Source of the DNA: Halosimplex halobium
GTDB taxonomy: Archaea > Halobacteriota > Halobacteria > Halobacteriales > Haloarculaceae
Length of the DNA: 64,000 nucleotides
Reading direction: 5' to 3'
Assembly: GCF_051414055.1 (NCBI RefSeq)
Contig: NZ_JBLKNX010000012.1
Location: forward strand, 1-64,000
Every line of letters begins with the position of its first letter. Position 1 is the stretch's first letter. Both the position numbers and the translations under genes were made by a program. Below the pieces are notes generated by a model that was not told where the DNA came from, did not search any database, and worked only from the letters and a program-made list of their open reading frames with translations. This document shows positions 35,401-42,609 of this stretch, piece by piece.

Positions 35401-36274
35401 CGCTCGCCTCGTACCGGGCGCGCGAGCGCATCGTCGTCACGGTCTGGACGACGGGCACGCCGAGCCGGTCGAGGAAGACCTCCTCGGCGCCGTCGCCCTC
35501 GTCGTCGGCCGCCCGCCCGCGCTCGTCCATCGACAGCGAGAACATAAAAGAGGAGAGCACGGCGTCGACGACCGGCTCGCCGTCCTCGATCAGCCACTCG
35601 TCGGTCACCCGCTCGGCGTCCCACTGCTCGTCGCTGTCGGTCGCGGGGTTGCAGAAGACCGGCAGCGCGTCCGCCCCCTGCTCCTCGACGGCGCGGACCT
35701 GCGCGTCGACGTAGCGCGTGTTCTCGTGGGTCCAGTGGGACTCGTAGAACCAGACCGCGACCGTCGGCGTGTCCGGGTCGTGCGTCTCTCGCAACTCCTC
35801 GTAGGACGCCCCCGGGTGGTCGGGGTGGTAGACCCCCTCCGTCGGGAGCGCGACCGGGTCGTCGTAGCTGCGGTCGCCGTCGCCGTACTCGTCGGCGAGG
35901 AACCGGACGCAGTTCGCCACGTTGCTGGTGCCGCCGCGGTCGAGGTACTCGTAGACCCGGTCGCGGTCCGCCGCGGGGACGGACGTGTCCCGGCGCGCGT
36001 AGGCGTCGCCGGTCGACTTGACGACCAGCGGGACGCCGGCCTCCGCCAGGCGGTCGACGGCGCGGTCGTAGCCCGGCATGCTCTCCTCGGCGCCGTGCAG
36101 CCAGAAGACCGCCGCCGTCGCGTCCGCGAGGTCGTCGAGGAACGCGTCGACGTCGGTGCCGTCTTCGAGGTCGCTCTCCGAGCGCACCTCGAGGTCGATG
36201 TCCGTGCGCGCCGCCGCCCCCTGGACGGCGCCCAGCTCGTTCTCCGTCGCGGTGTACAGGCCGATTGTTGGCAT
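32393..36274 (-). CDS. cobN: Cobaltochelatase subunit CobN
   Basis: 1293 residues from ATG 36274 (MPTIGLYTATENELGAV); upstream in-frame codons up to 36331 overlap the divergent gene and are not conserved. CobN/BchH family features: ADAVVHLGTHGSLEWLPGKTVGL, NVYPYIINNPGEGTQAKRRSYAAVVDYLTPVM, LPTGRNFYTLDPRKVPAKSAW, GVVAWGTPTVRTRGETIAQVL and EVYVQWGGYALGSRGT. The large subunit binds the tetrapyrrole in the ATP-dependent, late cobalt insertion; the divergent ChlID protein supplies the AAA+ and VWA partners. An 11-base overlap leads into cbiC. Confidence 0.94.
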   Translation of the reverse strand: MPTIGLYTATENELGAVQGAAARTDIDLEVRSESDLEDGTDVDAFLDDLADATAAVFWLHGAEESMPGYDRAVDRLAEAGVPLVVKSTGDAYARRDTSVPAADRDRVYEYLDRGGTSNVANCVRFLADEYGDGDRSYDDPVALPTEGVYHPDHPGASYEELRETHDPDTPTVAVWFYESHWTHENTRYVDAQVRAVEEQGADALPVFCNPATDSDEQWDAERVTDEWLIEDGEPVVDAVLSSFMFSLSMDERGRAADDEGDGAEEVFLDRLGVPVVQTVTTMRSRARYEASDAGVVGFELALSVALPEFDGTVVTHPISGKERTDDDTDIGTAPKQHFPIDDRVDHAARLAVNWAELRHTPSGDKRVAVVLHNYPPSDDGIGTAFGLDSPASTVNLLDELGARGYDLGGERPESGQALVERLTDQLTLDDRWVAPEDVRERSVDTVSPSQYREWFADLDERFRSNVVEEWGDPPDRPFAIPGVEFGNVLVTVQPPRGFGMDPSKVYHDADLQPPHDYVAFYRWLRNAFEADAVVHLGTHGSLEWLPGKTVGLDGGSAPDQLVDDIPNVYPYIINNPGEGTQAKRRSYAAVVDYLTPVMRDAGTYDELAELEELADRYREAGMETARTDSGEHLERLLREKVDELDLAVELGVAGEVDERADVRGPDEAGATLAEGGVDGDEVDADELVERVHEYLTDVKTTQIRMGLHTMSEPPEADRLVEYLVALTRLENPGGPSLREAVAGVLGVDYQRMLDEPGAYDERLGMTLSAAADEVYETSLALVATLADHDFDLPESEREAGPGDETTMNLLVVDVDPLGDARAESGAHDDLREALAFICEEVAPRVRGAADEIPRTADALAGEYVPPGGSGAPTRGGVDLLPTGRNFYTLDPRKVPAKSAWAVGSEVADGVAERHREDEGEYPEEIGVVAWGTPTVRTRGETIAQVLALMGVEPEWTDAGRVDGVEPIPLAELGRPRIDVTTRVSGLFRDAFPQAASVVHDAVDAVVALDEPHERNYVKKHVEKEAERLAEEGVDDPEAAARHRVFTTKPGGYGAGTNKAVDEGNWDDRSDLAEVYVQWGGYALGSRGTATEAHDAFERRLGNVEATVKIEDTAEQDEFDSSDWYAFHGGFVTAVAETAGEEPAAYVGDSSDPDNVAVYTNEEKVRKAMRARVLNPDWFDSMEAHDYKGAGDLSTTVDVVLGWDATTGVVSDALWNEVAEQYAFDEDRREWLRDVNPWALESISDTLLEAIDRGLWDADGATADRLRDINLRADGDIEARAGSAAPPEVSGDDD

Positions 36275-36308
36275 AACGTTGTTAAACCCCTGTTGCGCTA
36301 ATACAAGT
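36275..36308. promoter_or_regulatory. 34-bp divergent promoter, cobN / chlID (motif site 2)
   Basis: Only 34 bases separate the two start codons. TTAAA at 36282-36286 lies about 27 bases upstream of chlID; on the other strand TATTAG at about 36298-36303 lies 24-29 bases upstream of cobN. Two leaderless promoters are therefore interlocked. The TTG-N8-CAA word (36293-36306; TTG-TATTAGCG-CAA on the minus strand) covers the cobN TATA-like box, so one bound protein could control both genes. Confidence 0.55.
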
Positions 36309-38576
36309 ATGATTGAATACGGCGGACGCAAAAACCCTTCGTCCGACCGGGGTGAGTCGCTGTCGTTCGCGGAGATCGTGGGGCAGACGGAACTAAAACA
36401 GGCTTTACTGGCCGTCGCGGCGAACGACGACCTGGACGGCCTGCTCGTCCAGGGGGAGAAGGGGACGGCGAAGTCGACGGCGGTGCGGGCGCTGGCGGAC
36501 CTGCTGCCGGACCAGTCGGTCGTGGCCGACTGTCCGTACGGCTGCCCGCCCGGCGAGCCCGCCCGGCAGTGCGAGGGCTGTCGCGAGCGGGCCGACCCCC
36601 CGACGGCCGAGCGGCCGGTCCCGCTCGTGACGCTCCCGCTGGGGGCGACCCGCGAGCGGGTCGTCGGGACCCTCTCCGTGGCGGACGCGCTCGACGGCGA
36701 CCGCGAGTTCGACCCCGGCCTGCTCGCCCGCGCGAACCGGGGTATCCTCTACGTCGACGAGGTGAACCTCCTCGACGACCACCTCGTCGACGTGCTCCTC
36801 GACGCGGCGGCCAGCGGGGTCAACAGGGTCGAACGCGACGGCGTGAGCGTCGCCCACCCGGCCGAGTTCACGCTCGTGGGGACGATGAACCCCGAGGAGG
36901 GCGACCTCAGGCCGCAGCTCCGCGACCGGTTCGCGCTCCGGGCGACGGTCACCGCCTGCGAGGAGATCGACCGGCGCGTCGACATCGTCGACCGCGCGCT
37001 GGGCCGGACCGCGGGCGACGACTCCGGGGAGTCGACCGACCGCGAGGGCTCGGCGGACAGCGGGGGGTCGACTGGGGGACCCCGGGACCGGCTACGTGGG
37101 GCGCGCGAGCGGCTCCCCGAGGTCGTCCTGCCGAACGAGTTTACCCGGGAGATCGCGGAGCTCTGCCGGGACTCGGGCGTCGATGGTCACCGGGGAGACA
37201 TCGCGACGGCGCGGGCCGCCCGGACCCTCGCCGCGCTCGACGGGCGGTCGAAGGTCATCGAGAGCGACGTGCGCCGGGCGGCGGAACTGGCACTCCCCCA
37301 CCGGCTCCGGTCGCGGCCGTTCGAGGACGCTCCCGACCCCGAGGACCTCGTCGACGACCACTTCGACGACGGCGACCGGGCGGACGGCGCCGAGGGCAGC
37401 GGCCGGGGGGACGGCGACGACGACGGCGAGCGGGAGGATCGGTCGGGCGATGGCGACCGGGGGGACCGGGACGAACGGCCCGACGAGAGCCAGGGAGACG
37501 CCGGAACAGGTGACTCGGGCGGGGACGCGGACCCCGAACCCCGCGACGGGACCGACGGGTCAGACACGTCGGAACCTGACTCGTCCGTCGACGACGGTGG
37601 GGGCGGCGAGGTGGGGCCCGACTCGTCGGCTCCGGAACGAGACCAGGGAGAGGGAGCTGAGAGCGGCGAAGGCGCAGCGACCGGGGGCGCGGAAGCGGGT
37701 GGGGATCGGGACGGCGCGGACGATCGAGCGGCCGACGACTCCGGCGACGCGACCGAGGGGACGCCGGTCGTCCCCGGCAAGTCACGCGCCGGTATCGGGG
37801 CGGGACGCGCTCCCGACCTGACCGCGCCGGAGCCTGTCGAGCGCGCGAGCGGGGGCGACGGCTCCGGGTCGCACACGCAGTCGGGGGCCGACGGCGACGG
37901 GGCACGGGTACGGAGTCGGCGTGCGCGGGGGGATTCGACCGGGGACGTCGACGCCGCGGCGTCGGTGCGCGCGGCGTCCGCCCGCGGCGCGTCGTCCGTC
38001 GAGTCGCGCGACCTCCGGCGGTCGGTCCGCCGGAGCGACGCCGCCGCGCTGGTGGTGTTCGTCGTCGACGCGAGCGCGTCCATGCGGCCGGCGATGCGTG
38101 CGGCGAAGGGGACGGTCCTCGACCTCCTGAAGGACGCCTACCGGGAGCGCGACGAGGTCGCGTTCGTCGCGTTCGCGGGCGAGGAGGCGGACGTGCTCCT
38201 GCCGCCGACGGACAGCGTCGGCCTCGCCGCCCGCCACCTCAAGGACCTGCCGACCGGCGACCGGACGCCGCTCCCCGCCGGGCTCCGGACCGCCTGTGAC
38301 GTGCTCGACCGCGCCGACCCGGCCGCGAGCGTCGTCGTGCTGGTCACCGACGGCCGGGCGAACGTCGCCGAGGACAGCCCCACCCGCGAGACCCGCGAGG
38401 CCGCGGGACGGCTGCGGGAGTTCGACTCGCGGGTGGTCGTCGTCGACGCGGACGACGGCGACCGCTCCGGCCTGACGGACCTGGTCGCCGACGAGACGGA
38501 CGGCGAACACGTGCCCCTGTCCGCGCTGTCCCCCGAGCGGATCGACGCGGCCGTCGACGCCGCCCGCGAAAGCTAG
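36309..38576 (+). CDS. chlID: Fused ChlI-ChlD chelatase AAA+/VWA subunit
   Basis: 755 residues from ATG 36309. Residues about 20-330 are an AAA+ domain: FAEIVGQTELKQALL, Walker A VQGEKGTAKSTAVRAL, the cysteine cluster DCPYGCPPGEPARQCEGC, Walker B GILYVDEVNLLDDHLVD and sensor TLVGTMNPEEGDLRPQLRDR. Residues about 340-560 are a very acidic Asp/Gly/Ser-rich linker. The C-terminal VWA domain has the MIDAS motif VVFVVDASASM and later TDGRAN. In Mg or Co chelatases this part drives metal insertion with the large subunit, here CobN across the divergent promoter. Confidence 0.93.
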   Translation: MIEYGGRKNPSSDRGESLSFAEIVGQTELKQALLAVAANDDLDGLLVQGEKGTAKSTAVRALADLLPDQSVVADCPYGCPPGEPARQCEGCRERADPPTAERPVPLVTLPLGATRERVVGTLSVADALDGDREFDPGLLARANRGILYVDEVNLLDDHLVDVLLDAAASGVNRVERDGVSVAHPAEFTLVGTMNPEEGDLRPQLRDRFALRATVTACEEIDRRVDIVDRALGRTAGDDSGESTDREGSADSGGSTGGPRDRLRGARERLPEVVLPNEFTREIAELCRDSGVDGHRGDIATARAARTLAALDGRSKVIESDVRRAAELALPHRLRSRPFEDAPDPEDLVDDHFDDGDRADGAEGSGRGDGDDDGEREDRSGDGDRGDRDERPDESQGDAGTGDSGGDADPEPRDGTDGSDTSEPDSSVDDGGGGEVGPDSSAPERDQGEGAESGEGAATGGAEAGGDRDGADDRAADDSGDATEGTPVVPGKSRAGIGAGRAPDLTAPEPVERASGGDGSGSHTQSGADGDGARVRSRRARGDSTGDVDAAASVRAASARGASSVESRDLRRSVRRSDAAALVVFVVDASASMRPAMRAAKGTVLDLLKDAYRERDEVAFVAFAGEEADVLLPPTDSVGLAARHLKDLPTGDRTPLPAGLRTACDVLDRADPAASVVVLVTDGRANVAEDSPTRETREAAGRLREFDSRVVVVDADDGDRSGLTDLVADETDGEHVPLSALSPERIDAAVDAARES

Positions 38577-38606
38577 CTTTCGCTCCTCCGGAAGTTTTAC
38601 AATCTA

Positions 38607-38624
38607 ACTTGATGTTGTGCAAGT
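38607..38624 (+). promoter_or_regulatory. Palindromic operator, cobalamin motif site 3
   Basis: ACTTGATGTTGTGCAAGT, 5-bp arms around 8 bases, ends 11 bases before the cbtB ATG. The core TTG-ATGTTGTG-CAA has the same arms, spacing and T-W-G centre as the sites at cbiX1 and cobN/chlID. Probably a cobalt- or B12-responsive operator for cbtBA. Confidence 0.6.
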
Positions 38625-38634
38625 GTAGTTTGGA

Positions 38635-38823
38635 ATGTCGACCGCCAACGACACCGTTCACGGACGAGTCGAACAGGCCCGGATGGAACTGACGCCGACG
38701 CAGGCGGCCGCCGGACTCGCGTTCGTCGCGGCGCTCGGGTTCGCGCTCCTGTTCGTCCAGGAGCCGACGCTGCACGATTCGATGCACAACTTCCGGCACG
38801 CGGCGGGTGTGACCTGCCACTGA
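38635..38823 (+). CDS. cbtB: Cobalt transporter subunit CbtB
   Basis: 62 residues. One membrane helix (about 22-43, AAAGLAFVAALGFALLFVQE) followed by the His-rich CbtB tail HDSMHNFRHAAGVTCH at the very C-terminus, a probable Co2+ binding site. CbtB works with CbtA in B12-regulated cobalt uptake. Its stop lies 2 bases before the cbtA start. The gene has the motif-3 operator directly upstream. Confidence 0.92.
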   Translation: MSTANDTVHGRVEQARMELTPTQAAAGLAFVAALGFALLFVQEPTLHDSMHNFRHAAGVTCH

Positions 38824-38825
38824 CC

Positions 38826-39593
38826 GTGTTCACCGCCTACCTGAAGCGGGGGGTGAAAGCGGGGGCGGTCGCCGGGCTGGTGTTCGGCGTCCTCGTGGCG
38901 CTCGTCGCGAACCCGCTCGTCGGGTTCGCCGACGCCCTCGGACACGGCGGGGACCACGCCCTCGATGGCCGCCACGACCACGCGAGCGGCGAACACCACG
39001 GCGCCGTCTCGACAGCGGTCACGAACGGCGTGAGCGTCGTCGCCGGCGTCCTCTGGGGGATCCTCCTGGGCGGGGTCGTCTTCGGCGTGGTCTTCTACTT
39101 CCTCGAACCCGCGGTCCCGGGTGCCGGCGCGACCAAGAGCTATCTCCTGGCCGCCGCCGGCTTCGTCACGGTATCGGGGGCGCCGTGGCTCGTTCTCCCG
39201 CCGCAACCGCCTGGCGTCGCACACGCGCTCCCGACGGAGACACGCGTGGTGCTCTACGGCGGGATGATGGCCGCCGGCGCACTCGCGTGTCTGCTCGCGG
39301 GCTCGCTGTACGGCCGCCTCCGGGCGGCGCGCGGCCGGGCGACCGCCGCCGTCGTCGCGACGCTCCCGCTCTGTCTCCTCGCCGTTCCGACCGTACTCGC
39401 GCCGTCGAACGCGGTAGAACACTCTCTCCCGGCCGGTCTGGCGACCGGGATGACGGGCGTGACCGTGTTCGGACAGGTGTTGCTCTGGCTCCTCCTCGCG
39501 GGCTCGCACGCTCGATTCCGTCGATGGTCGGAGAACCCGGGCGCTTCGACGGTCGGAACCGACAACGGCGACGGCGCCCTCGCCGCGGACTGA
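38826..39593 (+). CDS. cbtA: Cobalt transporter subunit CbtA
   Basis: 255 residues from GTG 38826, which follows the cbtB stop directly. Five or six membrane helices. The first helix, YLKRGVKAGAVAGLVFGVLVALVANPLVGFAD, precedes an exposed His-rich loop (HGGDHALDGRHDHASGEHHG, about 39-58) likely to bind Co2+. Then come GILLGGVVFGVVFYFLEP and GAPWLVLPPQPPGVAHALP. Family and gene pairing identify a cobalt transporter. Ends with a short acidic tail. Confidence 0.92.
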   Translation: MFTAYLKRGVKAGAVAGLVFGVLVALVANPLVGFADALGHGGDHALDGRHDHASGEHHGAVSTAVTNGVSVVAGVLWGILLGGVVFGVVFYFLEPAVPGAGATKSYLLAAAGFVTVSGAPWLVLPPQPPGVAHALPTETRVVLYGGMMAAGALACLLAGSLYGRLRAARGRATAAVVATLPLCLLAVPTVLAPSNAVEHSLPAGLATGMTGVTVFGQVLLWLLLAGSHARFRRWSENPGASTVGTDNGDGALAAD

Positions 39594-39791
39594 TGCGGTC
39601 GCGAACCGAGGCGGTCCGCGAGAACGGCTTCTCCGACCATGCCGTCGTCTGCGAGGCGGTGACCTCGTGACTGTGTGAACGGCAGTTCTCCGGTCGAGCG
39701 CTCACATCGGCGAGACGGGCTGTCCCGGAGTTCGTCTCCATCGGACTGGTCGCAACGAAGAGAGTCGGTCGACGACTGCAGGGCGGGCGAG
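39594..39791. other. Short non-coding stretch after cbtA
   Basis: 198 bases between the cbtA stop and the small minus-strand gene. I see no gene or clear terminator; frames here are continuations of shadows from the flanking genes. Confidence 0.3.
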
Positions 39792-39932
39792 TTACTCGTT
39801 TTCGAGGGCGTCGTAGACGTTCCGGTTCGCCTCTCGGTCTTCAGCTGCGACTCGCCTTACCAGTTCCCGACGAATGCCGTCCATCACCTCGTCGAGCGGA
39901 GAGCTCGTTTCCGTCCCTTCACCGGTAGCCAT
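39792..39932 (-). CDS. 46-residue acidic protein, unknown
   Basis: A short minus-strand gene beginning ATG-GCT-ACC-GGT at 39932 and ending TAA at 39792. The product starts MATGEGTETSSPLDEVMDG and continues IRRELVRRVAAEDREANRNV, ending YDALENE. Composition, codon use and an amphipathic helix (residues 13-42) are those of a real haloarchaeal small protein; I recall no family. It stands between cbtA and the DUF3209 gene, at the downstream end of the large cobalamin operon, about 75 bases after the DUF3209 stop, and could be part of that transcript. Confidence 0.55.
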   Translation of the reverse strand: MATGEGTETSSPLDEVMDGIRRELVRRVAAEDREANRNVYDALENE

Positions 39933-40007
39933 ACCCAGGCGGATGGTTCGGACGGGGGTTAATCGTTCGGGTCCGACGAACCGTCGGTCAGCTGTGTCTG
40001 AAAGTCG

Positions 40008-40379
40008 CTACGCCTCGACGGGGAACGTCTCGTGGAGCACGTCGTGGGCCTCGCCCAGCCCGTCGAGGACGCTCTCGCTTTGGGCGCTCAGTCGGTGGAC
40101 GGCCCGCTCCGCGTCGCGGACGGCCACCAGTCGCCCCCGGAGGTAGTCGTACTCGGGGTCCGACTCGTCCGTGGCGGCGATCTCTTCCTCCAGGTCGACG
40201 AGGGCGGCGTCGAGGTGGCGCTCGACGGCGGCGAGCGTCTCCGCCTCCGCCAGCGCCTCGATCGGCCCTTCCAGGTGGCCCTCCAGTTCCTGCTCCGCGT
40301 GCTCGCGGGCGTGTTCGTCCTCCGTACCGAGGACGTTCATCAGTCCGAGTCGCAGCGCCTCTATCTCGTAACAGCTCAT
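40008..40379 (-). CDS. DUF3209 protein of cobalamin cluster
   Basis: 123 residues, almost wholly helical and acidic: MSCYEIEALRLGLMNVLGT, then DEHAREHAEQELEGHLEGPI and a coiled-coil-like LVDLEEEIAATDESDPEYDYLRGRL. This is DUF3209, which I know only from cobalamin gene clusters next to CbiX. N-terminal Cys3 and several His could bind metal, suggesting a cobalt chaperone for CbiX; this is inference. It begins 40 bases after cbiX2 and is the last recognised gene of the operon that starts at cbiT. Confidence 0.88.
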   Translation of the reverse strand: MSCYEIEALRLGLMNVLGTEDEHAREHAEQELEGHLEGPIEALAEAETLAAVERHLDAALVDLEEEIAATDESDPEYDYLRGRLVAVRDAERAVHRLSAQSESVLDGLGEAHDVLHETFPVEA

Positions 40380-40418
40380 GTGTGGTGTGGTCGTGTCGCG
40401 GTGTAGTTCGCGGGCGGT

Positions 40419-41642
40419 TCAGAGCGTCTGGTCGACCAGTCCGGAGACGATACGGTCGCGGTCGAGGTGGTGGGAGACGACCCGCTCGGCGTCGTCGGCG
40501 TCGACGCCGCCGTACCAGACCCCGTCGGGGTAGACGGCGACCATCGGCCCCTCGCCGCAGCGGCCGAGACAGGACGACCGCGTGATGCGGGCGTCGCACT
40601 CGTCGCTGTCGCGGGCGGCCTGGCGCAGTCGTTCGAGGACGGCGGGCGCGCCGTCGGCGGCGCAGGTCTGGTTCGTGCAGACGGCGACGTGTTTCTCCGG
40701 TGCGTCGTGGACGTGCGGGTCGTCGTCGACATCCGCCCGGTCGGCGTGTTCGGCCTGGTGGGTCAGCGCCCGCAACATTGCGCGGGCGCCGCCCTGGTCC
40801 TCCTCGTAGCCGTCGAGTTCGACCTTGTACTTGCAGGTGTCGCAGGACATGTCGACGCTGTCGGTGCGGGCCTCCTGCCAGCGGTCGCCGAGCACGTCCA
40901 GCAGCCGCGGGTCGGTCCCGAGCGGGTCGCCCGCCGCGGCGTCGACGTAGGGGTACTCGTCGTCGAACTCGTCGGCGCCGTCGCGGATCCGCCCGGTCAG
41001 GACGCCGTCGCCGAGCATGTACGGCAGGACGACGACGGCGTCCGGACGGGTCTTGGCGAGGTCGTGGAGCGTCTCCGACAGTACCGGTTCGGTGACGCCG
41101 ATGAACGACGCCTCGACGCGGTCGAACTCGCGCCCCTCGTAGAGTAGGCGGGCGAGCTTGTGGGCGTCGGCGTTGGCGTCGGGGTCGCTGGAGCCGCGGG
41201 CGCAGAGCACAACGGCCACGTCGGCCTCGGCACGGTCGACGCCCAGCCGTTCCTCCACAGCCGCGGCGCGGTCGTCCAGCAGGTCGACGATGGCGGGGTG
41301 GACCCCGAGATGGGCGCCGCTGTGGATGGTCGTCCCCTCGTGGGCCGCCCGGGCCTGCTGGACGGCCAGCGGCACGTCCGTCTTGACGTGGCTCGCCGCG
41401 AACAGTGACAGCTGGACGACGGTCACGGCCGAGACCGAAGACGCCAGCCCGGTGATGGCCTCGTCGATGGCCGGCTCGGCCAGTTCGAGGAAGCCCGCGT
41501 CGACGGGCACGCCCAGCCGCTCCTCCAGGTCGGCCGCCAGTGTCCGGACCTGCTCGTTGGACTTCTCGCGGCGGGAGCCGTGGCCGACCAGCAGGACGGC
41601 CTCGTCGTCGAGGCTCGCCGGCGCGGACTGGGTGGCGGTCAC
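40419..41642 (-). CDS. cbiX2: CbiX cobaltochelatase fused to 2Fe-2S ferredoxin
   Basis: 407 residues. N-terminal lobe: AVLLVGHGSRREKSNEQVR (His21 of the classical G-H-G-S-R) and TVVQLSLFAASHVKTDVPLA with the second metal-site His. Second lobe: VAVVLCARGSSDPDANAD, VVVLPYMLGDGVLTG, then a CDTCKYKVELDGYE segment. Residues about 310-400 are a thioredoxin-like 2Fe-2S ferredoxin: C-x4-C in VAVCTNQTCAADG and C-x3-C in SSCLGRCGEGPMVAVYPDG. The cluster may keep cobalt or the tetrapyrrole reduced, or hold a regulatory redox role. Overlaps the preceding gene by 4 bases (ATGA). Confidence 0.92.
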   Translation of the reverse strand: MTATQSAPASLDDEAVLLVGHGSRREKSNEQVRTLAADLEERLGVPVDAGFLELAEPAIDEAITGLASSVSAVTVVQLSLFAASHVKTDVPLAVQQARAAHEGTTIHSGAHLGVHPAIVDLLDDRAAAVEERLGVDRAEADVAVVLCARGSSDPDANADAHKLARLLYEGREFDRVEASFIGVTEPVLSETLHDLAKTRPDAVVVLPYMLGDGVLTGRIRDGADEFDDEYPYVDAAAGDPLGTDPRLLDVLGDRWQEARTDSVDMSCDTCKYKVELDGYEEDQGGARAMLRALTHQAEHADRADVDDDPHVHDAPEKHVAVCTNQTCAADGAPAVLERLRQAARDSDECDARITRSSCLGRCGEGPMVAVYPDGVWYGGVDADDAERVVSHHLDRDRIVSGLVDQTL

Positions 41643-42349
41643 CCCAGCTCACCCACGTTCCGGCCGGTCGCCCGTTCGACGCTCCGGCGGAGTTTCGCCC
41701 GCCGGTCGGCGGCGTACAGCCCCGACTCGCCGCTGCCGGCATAGACCCAGTCGGCGAAGGCGGCGGTATCGGCGCCGTCGGCCAGCCCGAACCAGTGGCC
41801 GCCCGACGACGACTCGTTCAGGTCGTCGGTCGGGACCGCCGGGTCGGCCTCGCCGAGCAGCGTCCGCACGGTGCGGAGCAGGCGTTCGTCCTCGTGGACG
41901 AACGAGACGCGGACGGACTCCGAGGACTCGCGGAAGCAGACCGTGCCGCAGGCCTCCAGCAGGCCCCGCACCAGTTGCGGGCGGTACTCGGCCAGCGCGT
42001 CGAAGCGGTAGCCGCCGGGCTGGCCGTCGATGGGGAGACCCAGCGCCGCGCCCGCCCGCTCGGCCGGCGCGCCGAACACCTGGACCTCGAACTCGTCCTC
42101 GAAGCGCGTGACCGAGGCGTCGTGTGCGGACTCGTGCGCCCGGGTCCGATGGTCCGCGACGACCCCGTCCGCGCCTGCCACGGCACCGAGCGCGTCTGCG
42201 GCCGTCTCGTCGCCCGTGCGCACGGTGATGCCTTCGCGGGAAACGCTGCCGTCGCCGGCGACGCGACCCCAGAAGTACGCCGTCGCCGGCGTCGCCGCCA
42301 GCAGGTCCTCGGCGGGGTCGGGCCGCGGCGGGTCGGCCGCGTCACTCAT
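41639..42349 (-). CDS. LAGLIDADG-like protein in cobalamin operon
   Basis: 236 residues. Two motif-like segments lie about 100 residues apart, the spacing of monomeric LAGLIDADG endonucleases: YFWGRVAGDGSV (25-36) and LVRGLLEACGTVCF (126-139), each followed by strand-rich sequence (EDEFEVQVFG; SVRVSFVHEDERLLRTVRTLL). In motif 2 the catalytic acid is kept as Glu132; in motif 1 the matching position is Ala31, so nuclease activity is doubtful. Haloarchaeal homologues are called cobalamin biosynthesis protein from context alone, as far as I know. It overlaps both neighbours by 4 bases, so it is a fixed part of the operon. Function unknown. Confidence 0.75.
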   Translation of the reverse strand: MSDAADPPRPDPAEDLLAATPATAYFWGRVAGDGSVSREGITVRTGDETAADALGAVAGADGVVADHRTRAHESAHDASVTRFEDEFEVQVFGAPAERAGAALGLPIDGQPGGYRFDALAEYRPQLVRGLLEACGTVCFRESSESVRVSFVHEDERLLRTVRTLLGEADPAVPTDDLNESSSGGHWFGLADGADTAAFADWVYAGSGESGLYAADRRAKLRRSVERATGRNVGELG

Positions 42350-42609
42350 CGGTCGTCCTCCGCGACCGCGGTCACTTCGATGGCGTCGACCGGACAGGCT
42401 GCGGCGGCCTGTCGAGCCTCCTCGATCCTGTCGTCGTCGAAGGTCGCCACCGCCGACCCGCCTTCGGGGAGCGCTTCCGCGCTCTCCGCGCCGCCGTCGA
42501 TGTCGGCCAGGCCGTCCGCCGCCTCGACGAACCGGTCGTCGCGGACGAGACAGGCGAAGACGCCGTCGCAGGCCACCCGGTCGAGGCGCACGCGGTACTC
42601 AGTAGTCAT
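42346..42609 (-). CDS. Small ferredoxin, likely [3Fe-4S]
   Basis: 87 residues: VRLDRVACDGVFACLVRDDRF gives C-x5-C, and ARQAAAACPVDAIEV the C-P pair. With three cysteines only, the spacing C-x5-C...C-P fits a single-cluster [3Fe-4S] ferredoxin of the kind that feeds P450s or biosynthetic enzymes. Between them is a variable acidic insert. It starts inside the last codons of cbiH1 (11-base overlap), so it probably supplies electrons to a cobalamin step such as ring contraction. Confidence 0.85.
   Translation of the reverse strand: MTTEYRVRLDRVACDGVFACLVRDDRFVEAADGLADIDGGAESAEALPEGGSAVATFDDDRIEEARQAAAACPVDAIEVTAVAEDDR

Noticed and set aside
32723..36301. A nearly 1200-codon open frame antisense to cobN
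   Set aside because: Its product is an Arg/Val/Asp-rich string without motifs; it is the expected shadow of a GC-rich haloarchaeal gene, and cobN matches a known family.
37187..38083. Long minus-strand frames opposite the acidic linker of ChlID
   Set aside because: Ser/Arg/Pro-rich reverse reading of GAC/GGC-rich linker codons; no start or motif.
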